Shown here in pieces: positions 1-5,415 of a stretch of 5,716 nt of DNA; position 1 is the first letter of the stretch; the number at the start of each line of letters is the position of its first letter. A program made the translations under genes and the position numbers. Below the pieces are notes generated by a model. That model was not told the DNA's origin. It saw nothing but the letters and a program-made list of their open reading frames with translations, and made no database searches. This stretch comes from Hyphomicrobiales bacterium (GTDB lineage: Bacteria > Pseudomonadota > Alphaproteobacteria > Rhizobiales > Beijerinckiaceae). The stretch lies in NCBI GenBank assembly GCA_027489835.1, contig JAIXZF010000179.1, positions 1-5,716 of the forward strand. The letters run 5' to 3'.

Positions 1-1187
1 CGGCCTTCGCCGAAGACCCGTTCGAGCTCCGGCGGCTGCCCTGCCCTGATCGAGGCCAGCATCGGGGCCAGCGCCCCACCTGCCGCCAGGGCCGGCCCGG
101 TCAGGGGCATGACGGGTCCCGCCACGGGCTTGACCTTGATGACGGGCAGGATGACCGGCTCGAGCCCGGTCCCGGCGCGGGCCATCTGGTCGATCAGCCG
201 CTCGACGCCGCCGGGCTGGAGTTCGGGCGGCAGCGGCGCGCCGTCGGGCGTGGCAGCCGGCAATGGCGGCCCCGGCGAGGCGAGCACCGGCCCGGATGTC
301 AGCTCCGGCAGCAGCCGGCGCAGCGCGACGTCGGCGAAATGCGCGGCCTTCCGCGCGCCGGAGCGCGTGAAGTGCACGCCGTCGCCCGTGCGCAGCCGGG
401 CGATCTGGCCGTTAAGATCCGGCCCCGAGGAGGCATAGCGGTTCTCGCCGTCGACAAAGCCCTGCCACAGGTCGACATAGGTGGCGGCCACCCGCTCGAC
501 ACGCTGGCGATAGATGTCGTTGATGAGCGCGAGGTCGGCCGAGAGCCGCTGGTTCTGCATGGGCGGGGCGCCGAGCCAGACCAGAGGGACACGGCGGTCG
601 GCGAAGGCCTGGACGACGGCGTCGACGCGGTCGCGATAAATCTCGCGCCAGCGCTCGCTGAGAGGTTCGTGGACGAGGTCGCCCTCGCGGATGGGCTGGC
701 GGTCGTTGGCGCCCACCATCATCACCGCAACGGTGATCCTCTGGTCGCTGGCCAGCAATTCGCGCACGGCTTTCGGCCAGTCATGGAAGTCGGCCCGCAC
801 CAACCCCGAATCGGGCCTCGAGCGGCGCACCACGGTCGCGGTGGGCACGTCTCCCAGCGCTTCGTCGATGCCGCCCGCGACGAGTTCGGCCAGCGTGTCG
901 CCAAGCACGACCACAAAGGTGGTGGGCTCGACCTTGGGCAGCGGCAGGGCCGCGTCGGCGGCGCGCTGCTCTGGCTGGACCGCGCGCCGCACGGGGGCGC
1001 GCACGCGCTGCTCTGGAATCGCCTGCACGCGCGGGTTGACGCGCGGGCCGAACAGGGAGCCGCGCTGCAGCGTCGGATCGTAGATCAGCGCGCCATCGCT
1101 CTGCGCCCGAAGCGACGGGCCTGCGGTCGCCAGCAGGAGGCTGGCGGCGAGCAGGATCTTCAGGATCGAACGCGGGCGGGACGGCAT
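1..1187 (-). CDS. Exported SGNH/GDSL-hydrolase-like protein, DUF459 family (C-terminus off the left edge)
   Basis: My reading of the minus strand from the ATG at 1187 is open to the window edge (395 codons, no stop). Residues 1-28 form a signal peptide: basic start, hydrophobic stretch ILLAASLLLA, likely cut after LRA. A basic, Pro-rich linker leads to an SGNH domain at about residues 88-290. Its blocks are recognisable: VVVLGDTLAEL (G96-D97-T98), SGLVR near residue 127, VGAND (G159, N161, D162), and DGVHF (D269, H272) near the end. A Pro/Ala/Gly-rich tail follows. Position 98, the usual nucleophile Ser of GDSx, is Thr. In the family these are periplasmic proteins of poorly known role, related to esterases and O-acyl-transfer enzymes acting on envelope glycans. 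It follows the lytic transglycosylase by 72 bp on the same strand, so cotranscription is likely. No strong Shine-Dalgarno is seen. Family call is firm; the activity is not. Confidence 0.85.
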   Translation of the reverse strand, partial: MPSRPRSILKILLAASLLLATAGPSLRAQSDGALIYDPTLQRGSLFGPRVNPRVQAIPEQRVRAPVRRAVQPEQRAADAALPLPKVEPTTFVVVLGDTLAELVAGGIDEALGDVPTATVVRRSRPDSGLVRADFHDWPKAVRELLASDQRITVAVMMVGANDRQPIREGDLVHEPLSERWREIYRDRVDAVVQAFADRRVPLVWLGAPPMQNQRLSADLALINDIYRQRVERVAATYVDLWQGFVDGENRYASSGPDLNGQIARLRTGDGVHFTRSGARKAAHFADVALRRLLPELTSGPVLASPGPPLPAATPDGAPLPPELQPGGVERLIDQMARAGTGLEPVILPVIKVKPVAGPVMPLTGPALAAGGALAPMLASIRAGQPPELERVFGEG

Positions 1188-1228
1188 GAGCCGATCATAT
1201 CGCAGATGCCCGACCGGCGGAAGCGCGG

Positions 1229-1249
1229 CCGCCCGGAGGTATCCGGCGG
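1229..1249 (-). other. Weak hairpin between the two minus-strand envelope genes
   Basis: On the minus strand CCGCC-GGA pairs with TCC-GGGCGG around a short TACC loop, with one bulged G. It lies in the 72-bp gap between the transglycosylase stop and the DUF459 start. No U-run follows, so a rho-independent terminator is not supported. It could be an RNA-processing or attenuating structure, or chance in GC-rich DNA. Confidence 0.2.
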
Positions 1250-1259
1250 GCCGATCGCT

Positions 1260-2492
1260 TTAGCCTCCCCGCAGGCGCGTCAGCAGGTCCGGCGTCGGCC
1301 AGCCATCGGGGATCAACCCCGCGCGCTGCTGGTATTGCCGCACCGCCTCGCGCGTGCCGGAGCCGATGCGCCCGTCGCCGTCGCCGGCGTAAAGGCCCAT
1401 CGACTTCAGCCGGCGCTGCAATTCCTGAATCTCGGGCTTGCCGAGGCGCGGCGCCCGGACAGGCCACTCGCCCTGGATGGCGGGGCGGCCCGCCAGCCGG
1501 TCGGCCAGATGGCCGACGGCGAGGGCGTAGGCATCGGAGGAATTGTAGCTCTTGATCACGTCGAAGTTCGAGGTGAGCAGGAAGGCCGGGCCGGTGTGGC
1601 CCGCCGGGAAGAACAGCCGCGCCTCGCCCGAGCCCGGTAGCGGACGGCCATCGGCCCGCGTCACGCCGGCGCTGGCGAAGCTGGCGAAGGAGCCGCGATT
1701 GAGCCCGTAGCCGAAGCGCTCCGGCAGCGTGACCTCCATCCCCCAGGGCAGGCCCGTCGTCCAGCCGAAGGATTTGAGGTAGTTGGCGGTCGAGGCGAGC
1801 GCATCGAGCGGCGTGTCCCAGATGTCGGCATGCTCGCCCGAGAACGGCACCGCATGCTTCATGTAGCTCGACGGCATGAACTGGGTATGCCCCATCGCGC
1901 CGGCCCAGGAGCCGCGCAGTTCGGCGCGCTCGACCAGCCCTTTTTCGAGGAGCTCGAGCGCCGTCAGGAGTTCGTCGCGGAAGAAGTCGCCGCGATAGCG
2001 CGCCGAAGCCAGGGTGGCGAGCGAGCGGATGACGTCCTTGTCGCCCTTGAAGGAACCATAGCCCGTCTCCATGCCCCAGATGGACACGACGATCTCCTTC
2101 GGGACGCCGCTCCGGCGCTCGATGGCGGCGAGGGCCGCTTCGTTCGCCTCGATGTTGGCGCGGCCGCGCGGGATGCGGGCGCCGCCGACGGCATTGTTGA
2201 GGTAGGTCCAGATCGGTGCGACGAATTCGGATTGCTTCTTCGTCAGGGCGATGATGGCCGGGTCGGGCGCGAGGCCCCTGAAAGCGGCGTCGAAGGTGGC
2301 GCGCGAGATGCCGCGCGCCTGGGCCAGCGGCCAGAGCCCCTGCATGAAGCGCTGAAAGCTGGAGCCTTGGGGCGAGGCCGTGCGAGCGGCGGCCGGCCCC
2401 GCAGGCTGCGCGGCGAGCAAAGGCTGGGCCTGAACGAAGGCCGCGAGGCCCAGCGCGAGCGCCGCCGGGCGAAGGAACAGCTGCGAGGTCAA
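1260..2492 (-). CDS. Lytic murein transglycosylase, MltB-like (SLT_2 domain plus C-terminal peptidoglycan-binding domain)
   Basis: A 410-residue exported enzyme that cleaves the MurNAc-GlcNAc bond of peptidoglycan, forming 1,6-anhydroMurNAc ends. I chose the TTG at 2492 because AGGAGG sits 5 nt upstream and the product then begins directly with a signal peptide (SQLFLRPAALALGLAAFVQA, cut near residue 22-28). A further in-frame TTG at 2549 would add 19 residues unlike a signal sequence. Residues about 45-340 are the SLT_2 domain: IWGMETGYG with catalytic Glu142, GAMGHTQFMPSSY at 198-210 lining the cleft, then DALASTANYL and a SYNSSDAYA segment typical of the family. Residues about 351-405 form a PG_binding_1 domain (IQELQRRL, GTREAVRQYQ). 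No lipobox is seen, so it is probably soluble in the periplasm. It is the first gene of a likely two-gene unit with the DUF459 protein and is divergent from galU. Confidence 0.93.
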   Translation of the reverse strand: MTSQLFLRPAALALGLAAFVQAQPLLAAQPAGPAAARTASPQGSSFQRFMQGLWPLAQARGISRATFDAAFRGLAPDPAIIALTKKQSEFVAPIWTYLNNAVGGARIPRGRANIEANEAALAAIERRSGVPKEIVVSIWGMETGYGSFKGDKDVIRSLATLASARYRGDFFRDELLTALELLEKGLVERAELRGSWAGAMGHTQFMPSSYMKHAVPFSGEHADIWDTPLDALASTANYLKSFGWTTGLPWGMEVTLPERFGYGLNRGSFASFASAGVTRADGRPLPGSGEARLFFPAGHTGPAFLLTSNFDVIKSYNSSDAYALAVGHLADRLAGRPAIQGEWPVRAPRLGKPEIQELQRRLKSMGLYAGDGDGRIGSGTREAVRQYQQRAGLIPDGWPTPDLLTRLRGG

Positions 2493-2497
2493 GAGCG

Positions 2498-2503
2498 CCT
2501 CCT
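2498..2503 (-). promoter_or_regulatory. Shine-Dalgarno AGGAGG that decides the TTG start of the lytic transglycosylase
   Basis: The minus strand reads AGGAGG, then CGCTC (5 nt), then TTG at 2492-2490. This is a perfect anti-16S match at good spacing. It favours the shorter protein with an intact signal peptide over the TTG at 2549. Confidence 0.75.
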
Positions 2504-2563
2504 GCGCCTGAGGGACAGATGGCGGCCCGCGCGGGCGCCCCAGCCACAATGGCCATCGTCATG

Positions 2564-2579
2564 GTTAGCGAAGACTTAA
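2564..2579 (-). promoter_or_regulatory. Candidate CtrA binding site upstream of the lytic transglycosylase
   Basis: The minus strand reads TTAA-GTCTTCG-CTAAC, one base away from the alphaproteobacterial CtrA consensus TTAA-N7-TTAAC. It lies about 72 bp upstream of the TTG start of the transglycosylase, a normal position for a promoter-associated site, and about 180 bp from the galU start. It is an AT-rich island in very GC-rich DNA. CtrA controls cell-cycle and envelope genes in this class; binding here is an inference. Confidence 0.4.
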
Positions 2580-2699
2580 GGCCGCGCCGCGTCCCGCAGC
2601 CGCAGGCCGGGCCAAGCGGCCGTCATCCTGAAGGAACCTTGCGGCATTCACCGGGCTTTCAGAAGATGTGTGGCAATTCAGGCGTCCAGCCCGCCGCCA

Positions 2700-2717
2700 T
2701 GGCTCCGTCCGGAGCCA
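2700..2717. repeat. Perfect 7-bp inverted repeat (hairpin) in the galU upstream region
   Basis: TGGCTCC and GGAGCCA form a perfect 7-bp stem around the 4-base loop GTCC. It ends about 40 bp before the galU ATG, so it would lie in the galU leader if transcription starts upstream. No U-run follows on either strand, which argues against a terminator. A leader hairpin or a protein-binding palindrome are both possible. No confident promoter was seen in the 2493-2756 intergenic region. Confidence 0.4.
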
Positions 2718-2756
2718 AGCCTGCCGAACGATCCGTCGAGACGAGCAACCAGACCC

Positions 2757-3635
2757 ATGAAACAGCCCATCCGCAAGGCCGTCCTCCCCGTCGCCGGCCT
2801 CGGCACACGCTTCCTGCCGGCCACCAAGGCCATCCCCAAGGAAATGCTGACGGTGGTGGACCGGCCCGTGGTGCAGCACGTCGTCGACGAGGCGCGGGCT
2901 GCCGGCATCGAGCATTTCGTCTTCGTCACGGGCCGCAACAAGGGCATGATCGAGGACCATTTCGACAATGCCTACGAACTCGAAGACACGCTGACGCGCC
3001 GCGGCAAGACCAGGGAGCTGGAAGGGCTCCGGCGCGACATGCTGCCCGCAGGCGGCGCGAGCTTCACCCGGCAGCAGGCGCCGCTCGGGCTCGGCCATGC
3101 CGTGTGGTGCGCGCGCGACATCATCGGCGACGAGCCCTTCGCGCTGCTGCTGCCCGACATGCTGCATCACGCCTCCGGCCAAGGCTGCCTCGCCGAGATG
3201 ATCGCGGCCTACAACGAGCATGGCGGCAACCACATCGCGGTCGCGCCCGTGCCCGACGACCAGACGCATCAATACGGCATCGTCGGCGTCGAGGACCGCG
3301 CGGCGAAGGTGTCGCGCATCACCCAGATGGTGGAGAAGCCGGCCAAGGGCACGGCGCCGTCCAATCTGCACATCACGGGCCGCTACATCCTCCAGCCCTC
3401 GATCTTCGGGCTGCTCGCCGCGCAGGAGAAGGGCGCGGGCGGCGAAATCCAGCTGACCGACTCGATGATCCGCCTTGCGGAGAAGGAAGCCTTCTTCGCC
3501 GTGCGCTTCGACGGCGCGATCTACGATACCGGCTCGAAGATCGGCTTCCTCGCGGCCAACGTGGCCTACGCGATGGCGCGGCCCGAGCTGGCTGGCGAGC
3601 TCAAGACCGAAATCGGCAAGATCATGAAGGGCTGA
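2757..3635 (+). CDS. galU: UTP--glucose-1-phosphate uridylyltransferase
   Basis: A 292-residue cytoplasmic nucleotidyltransferase making UDP-glucose and pyrophosphate from UTP and glucose-1-phosphate, the donor for lipopolysaccharide, exopolysaccharide and glucan synthesis. The N-terminal signature is complete: VLPVAGLGTRFLPATKA (residues 9-25), where GLGTRF forms the nucleotide loop, followed by IPKEML. Other GalU landmarks are the acidic LLPDML (131-136), GLGHAVWCAR (111-120), MVEKP (191-195), TGRYIL (207-212), GGEIQLTD (228-235) and YDTGSKIGF (256-264). Length is normal. I took the ATG at 2757 because homologues begin with this M-x-x-P-I-R-K context. An upstream in-frame GTG at 2670 would add 29 Pro/Ser/Arg-rich residues with no homologous look. 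The Shine-Dalgarno is weak. It is divergent from the transglycosylase gene, and no plus-strand partner precedes it. Confidence 0.96.
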   Translation: MKQPIRKAVLPVAGLGTRFLPATKAIPKEMLTVVDRPVVQHVVDEARAAGIEHFVFVTGRNKGMIEDHFDNAYELEDTLTRRGKTRELEGLRRDMLPAGGASFTRQQAPLGLGHAVWCARDIIGDEPFALLLPDMLHHASGQGCLAEMIAAYNEHGGNHIAVAPVPDDQTHQYGIVGVEDRAAKVSRITQMVEKPAKGTAPSNLHITGRYILQPSIFGLLAAQEKGAGGEIQLTDSMIRLAEKEAFFAVRFDGAIYDTGSKIGFLAANVAYAMARPELAGELKTEIGKIMKG

Positions 3636-3645
3636 GCTTCTGACG

Positions 3646-3670
3646 TGCGGCCGGGTTTCTTTCCGGGCGT
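3646..3670 (+). terminator. Possible weak terminator hairpin after galU
   Basis: About 11 bp after the galU stop, GCGGCCGG can fold onto CCGGGCGT with a central G-G mismatch and an 8-base T-rich loop. The stem is short and only TCTTC follows instead of a U-run, so termination would be inefficient at best. Read-through into the downstream regulator is possible, though that gene has its own strong promoter. Confidence 0.25.
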
Positions 3671-3732
3671 CTTCAATGTTGAGGATGATGTATCCAACGG
3701 CAGGAGCCTTCAACTCTAGGCTCACTGGCCTG

Positions 3733-3760
3733 TTGACAAATTCGATATTACACATATTAT
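3733..3760 (+). promoter_or_regulatory. Strong sigma70-type promoter of the ArsR-permease cassette
   Basis: A perfect -35 box TTGACA (3733-3738), a 16-bp spacer and a -10 box TATTAT (3755-3760, 5 of 6 to TATAAT) lie directly before the regulator gene. By hand count only 19 of 60 bases in 3721-3780 are G or C, very unlike the flanks. Transcription starting about 7 bases after the -10 box would begin at or next to the A of the ATG at 3767. Confidence 0.8.
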
Positions 3761-3764
3761 AGAA
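3741..3764 (+). promoter_or_regulatory. Probable ArsR-family operator (imperfect palindrome over the -10 box)
   Basis: TTCGATATT-N6-ATTATAGAA is an inverted repeat matching at 7 of 9 positions per arm. It covers the spacer and the -10 box, ending 2 bp before the start codon. ArsR/SmtB dimers bind AT-rich imperfect palindromes of this size at such places, so the encoded repressor probably blocks its own promoter here. Site and geometry are seen; binding is inferred. Confidence 0.6.
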
Positions 3765-3766
3765 AT

Positions 3767-4087
3767 ATGAACATTGATGATATCTCCGCGCGCTTGGAAG
3801 CGCTTGGAAACCCGACGCGCCTCAAGGTTTTCCGTATCCTTGTCCGAGCCGGCGATGGTGGACTGCCAGTCGGGCAGTTGCAGGACCGGCTCGGTGTCGC
3901 GGCATCGACACTGACACATCATTTGCAGAAGTTGATGGCCGTGGGTCTGCTCACTCAGGAGCGACGCTCAACCGTTCTGATCTGCCGAGCCAACTTCGCG
4001 ATGATGCGCGGGCTGGTCGACGCACTTGCGTCTGAGTGCTGCGTCGATGCCTGCCGCGAACCGGCCGCCCGCGTCCAGAACCATTGA
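3767..4087 (+). CDS. ArsR-family (winged helix) metalloregulator
   Basis: A 106-residue ArsR/SmtB repressor, the usual size. It opens with LEALGNPTRLKVFRIL (residues 11-25), the family's first core helices. The helix-turn-helix is at about 35-62 (GQLQDRLGV, then recognition helix ASTLTHHLQKL), and the wing about 63-76 (QERRSTVLICR). The CxC motif of E. coli ArsR helix 3 is absent. Instead the C-terminal helix carries Cys91-Cys92 and Cys96 (ECCVDAC), resembling the Cys95/96/102 As(III) site described for Acidithiobacillus ferrooxidans ArsR; Cys73 lies in the wing. It probably represses the cassette and leaves DNA when a trivalent metalloid or similar thiophilic ligand binds. There is no Shine-Dalgarno and almost no leader, so translation may be leaderless. 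The permease follows after 62 bp. The family call is firm; the inducer is inferred. Confidence 0.9.
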   Translation: MNIDDISARLEALGNPTRLKVFRILVRAGDGGLPVGQLQDRLGVAASTLTHHLQKLMAVGLLTQERRSTVLICRANFAMMRGLVDALASECCVDACREPAARVQNH

Positions 4088-4138
4088 ACCTAATCCCCCA
4101 GACGAGCCCTTCAACACGTCTAATATTTCGATCGTACC

Positions 4139-4144
4139 GGGAGG
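4139..4144 (+). promoter_or_regulatory. Shine-Dalgarno GGGAGG of the permease gene
   Basis: GGGAGG sits 5 nt before the ATG at 4150 and fixes that start. A nearby ATG at 4146 is out of frame and stops after three codons. The contrast with the missing Shine-Dalgarno of the upstream regulator suggests the permease is translated independently and more strongly. Confidence 0.75.
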
Positions 4145-4149
4145 AATGA

Positions 4150-5202
4150 ATGTCTGAGATCAACGTCGCTATATCCGACCCAATCCGTTGGACCCCACGT
4201 CCTGATCCCATCCTGACGGTGCTCGGCCTGGTATCTGCGGCGCTTTGGTGGTTCGCGCCGGATCAAGCCGCTTCAAGCTTTGCCTTCGTTGCCAAGGCCG
4301 CGCTATCGGTTGGACCATTGTTTCTGCTGTCCATCGCCCTGTTGGCAGGCGCAGCCGGTGCGGGCGCAGACAACCTCATCGCCCGCGCTTTCGTCGGGCG
4401 TTCCGCACCTATGGTTGTGCTGGCGGCCCTAATGGGAGCGCTTTCGCCATTCTGCTCATGCGGCGTGATCCCGCTGATCGCGGCATTACTGACCATTGGA
4501 GTGCCCCTGCCGGCTGTGATGGCGTTCTGGCTAGCATCGCCGCTGATGGACCCGGCGCAATTCGTGCTCACGGCGTCCGTGCTTGGTTGGCCCTTCGCGC
4601 TCGCGAAGACCGTGGCCGCGATCATGGTCGGGCTCATCGGCGGCTTCGGCACACTTGGGCTCGTGCGGGTCGGAATGCTTCATGACCCGTTGCGGAATGG
4701 CGTCGGTGACGGTGGCTGCGGCGGCTCCAAGATCCGCCGGCCAAAAGAGGTGATGTGGGCATTCTGGCATGAGCCGGCGCGACTCTCCAAAGCACTGAAC
4801 GCCGCGCGCAGCAACAGCCTCTTTCTCGGCAAGATGCTCATCCTCGCCTTCGTACTGGAAAGCCTGATGGTTGCGTGGATGCCGCCTGGCCTTGTGGCGC
4901 GCTGGCTCGGCGGCGACGGGGTCTGGTCAATCCTGCTGTCGACGATCGTCGGGATCCCGGCCTATCTCAATGGCACCGCGGCCCTCCCGTTGATGCGCGA
5001 ACTGATGAGCCAGGGCATGAGCCCTGGCGCTGCGCTGGCTTTCCTCGTGGGCGGTGGCGTCACCTCGATCCCGGCCGCCATCGCCGTTTGGTCGATCGCT
5101 CGGCCGCCAGTTTTCGCGGCCTATCTTGGGTTCGCCGTTGTCGGTGCAGCCCTGTCCGGCCTGGTCTGGCAGGCCGCATCGAAGCTTTTGGTAGGAGTTT
5201 GA
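4150..5202 (+). CDS. Permease of the DUF318/ArsP_1 type, probable thiophilic-metalloid exporter
   Basis: A 350-residue inner-membrane protein with about 8-10 hydrophobic segments (near 20-36, 46-72, 85-115, 117-130, 137-172, 223-246, 257-282, 292-315, 320-340). The hallmark PFCSCGVIPL (residues 100-109, Cys102 and Cys104) followed by SPLMDP (130-135) marks the DUF318/ArsP_1 permeases. Some members, the ArsP proteins, export trivalent organoarsenicals; others have unknown substrates. A second-half region (GIPAYLNGTAALPL 268-281, GGGVTSIPA 301-309) mirrors the first, so the protein is an internal duplication in which only the first copy keeps cysteines. The only other Cys is Cys190 in a Gly-rich cytoplasmic-looking loop. 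It lies 62 bp after the ArsR-type regulator, which supports efflux controlled by that repressor. The arsP name is not proven, so no symbol is given. Confidence 0.85.
   Translation: MSEINVAISDPIRWTPRPDPILTVLGLVSAALWWFAPDQAASSFAFVAKAALSVGPLFLLSIALLAGAAGAGADNLIARAFVGRSAPMVVLAALMGALSPFCSCGVIPLIAALLTIGVPLPAVMAFWLASPLMDPAQFVLTASVLGWPFALAKTVAAIMVGLIGGFGTLGLVRVGMLHDPLRNGVGDGGCGGSKIRRPKEVMWAFWHEPARLSKALNAARSNSLFLGKMLILAFVLESLMVAWMPPGLVARWLGGDGVWSILLSTIVGIPAYLNGTAALPLMRELMSQGMSPGAALAFLVGGGVTSIPAAIAVWSIARPPVFAAYLGFAVVGAALSGLVWQAASKLLVGV
5193..5197 (+). promoter_or_regulatory. Shine-Dalgarno of the small Cys-rich ORF, inside the permease 3' end
   Basis: AGGAG occupies the last codons of the permease gene, 9 nt before the ATG at 5207, and the permease stop lies between them. 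This layout is typical of translational coupling and is the main reason to accept the small ORF. Confidence 0.55.
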
Positions 5203-5206
5203 ACCG

Positions 5207-5401
5207 ATGACATCGAATCCAGTCCCATTCCTGGTGCAGCAGGTCCGCACTTTACTCTCGATTGTCCTGTGCTGGATGGCCTGCGGCAAGGAAAGCCTGT
5301 TCGGACTGCGTCGGGAGTTCCGGGAGTGCTGCATTGATGAAGATGCAAGGCAGCATACGATCATGACTATGCGTGACGAATGTTGGCGTTCCGGTCTCTA
5401 G
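5207..5401 (+). CDS. Small cysteine-rich protein of unknown function, coupled to the permease
   Basis: A 64-residue product I do not recognise. It starts 4 bp after the permease stop with AGGAG at 9 nt spacing, so it probably shares the transcript. Residues 7-26 are mostly hydrophobic (PFLVQQVRTLLSIVLCWMAC) and could lie in or on the membrane, though short and with an Arg. The rest is charged. Five cysteines (22, 26, 41, 42, 59) are about 8 percent of the protein, arranged as C-x3-C, a CC pair and a lone C-terminal Cys, a pattern that could bind a soft metal or metalloid. The motif ECCID (40-44) resembles ECCVD in the ArsR-type regulator of the same cassette. WMAC is not a good lipobox. GC is lower than in the flanks. 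It could be an accessory ligand-binding or transporter subunit, or a decaying remnant; the sequence does not decide. Confidence 0.55.
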   Translation: MTSNPVPFLVQQVRTLLSIVLCWMACGKESLFGLRREFRECCIDEDARQHTIMTMRDECWRSGL

Positions 5402-5415
5402 GCAGAATGCAACCG

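Noticed and set aside
339..1640. Long plus-strand open frame opposite the DUF459 and transglycosylase genes
   Set aside because: It is a GC-driven antisense frame, rich in Arg, Gly and Ala with no recognisable domain. Both minus-strand genes beneath it have clear family motifs.
1830..2579. Plus-strand open frame opposite the transglycosylase
   Set aside because: Antisense shadow with compositional bias only; no ribosome site or domain.
2633..2658. GGAAC (2633-2637) upstream of galU as an EcfG-type stress sigma -35 box
   Set aside because: The matching -10 (CGTT at 16-17 bp) is not there; GCTT at 17 bp has two mismatches in four, so the call would be guesswork.
2565..3755. Long minus-strand open frame opposite galU
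   Set aside because: It is a shadow of galU; galU has all its signature motifs, and the antisense product shows none.
3790..3809. Tandem 10-bp direct repeat GCGCTTGGAA x2 at the start of the regulator gene
   Set aside because: It encodes part of the conserved first helix (RLEALGN) that homologues have, so codon choice explains it better than a functional repeat.
5121..5364. Minus-strand open frames opposite the permease end and the small Cys-rich ORF
   Set aside because: No Shine-Dalgarno or domain, and they lie antisense to the better supported plus-strand genes.
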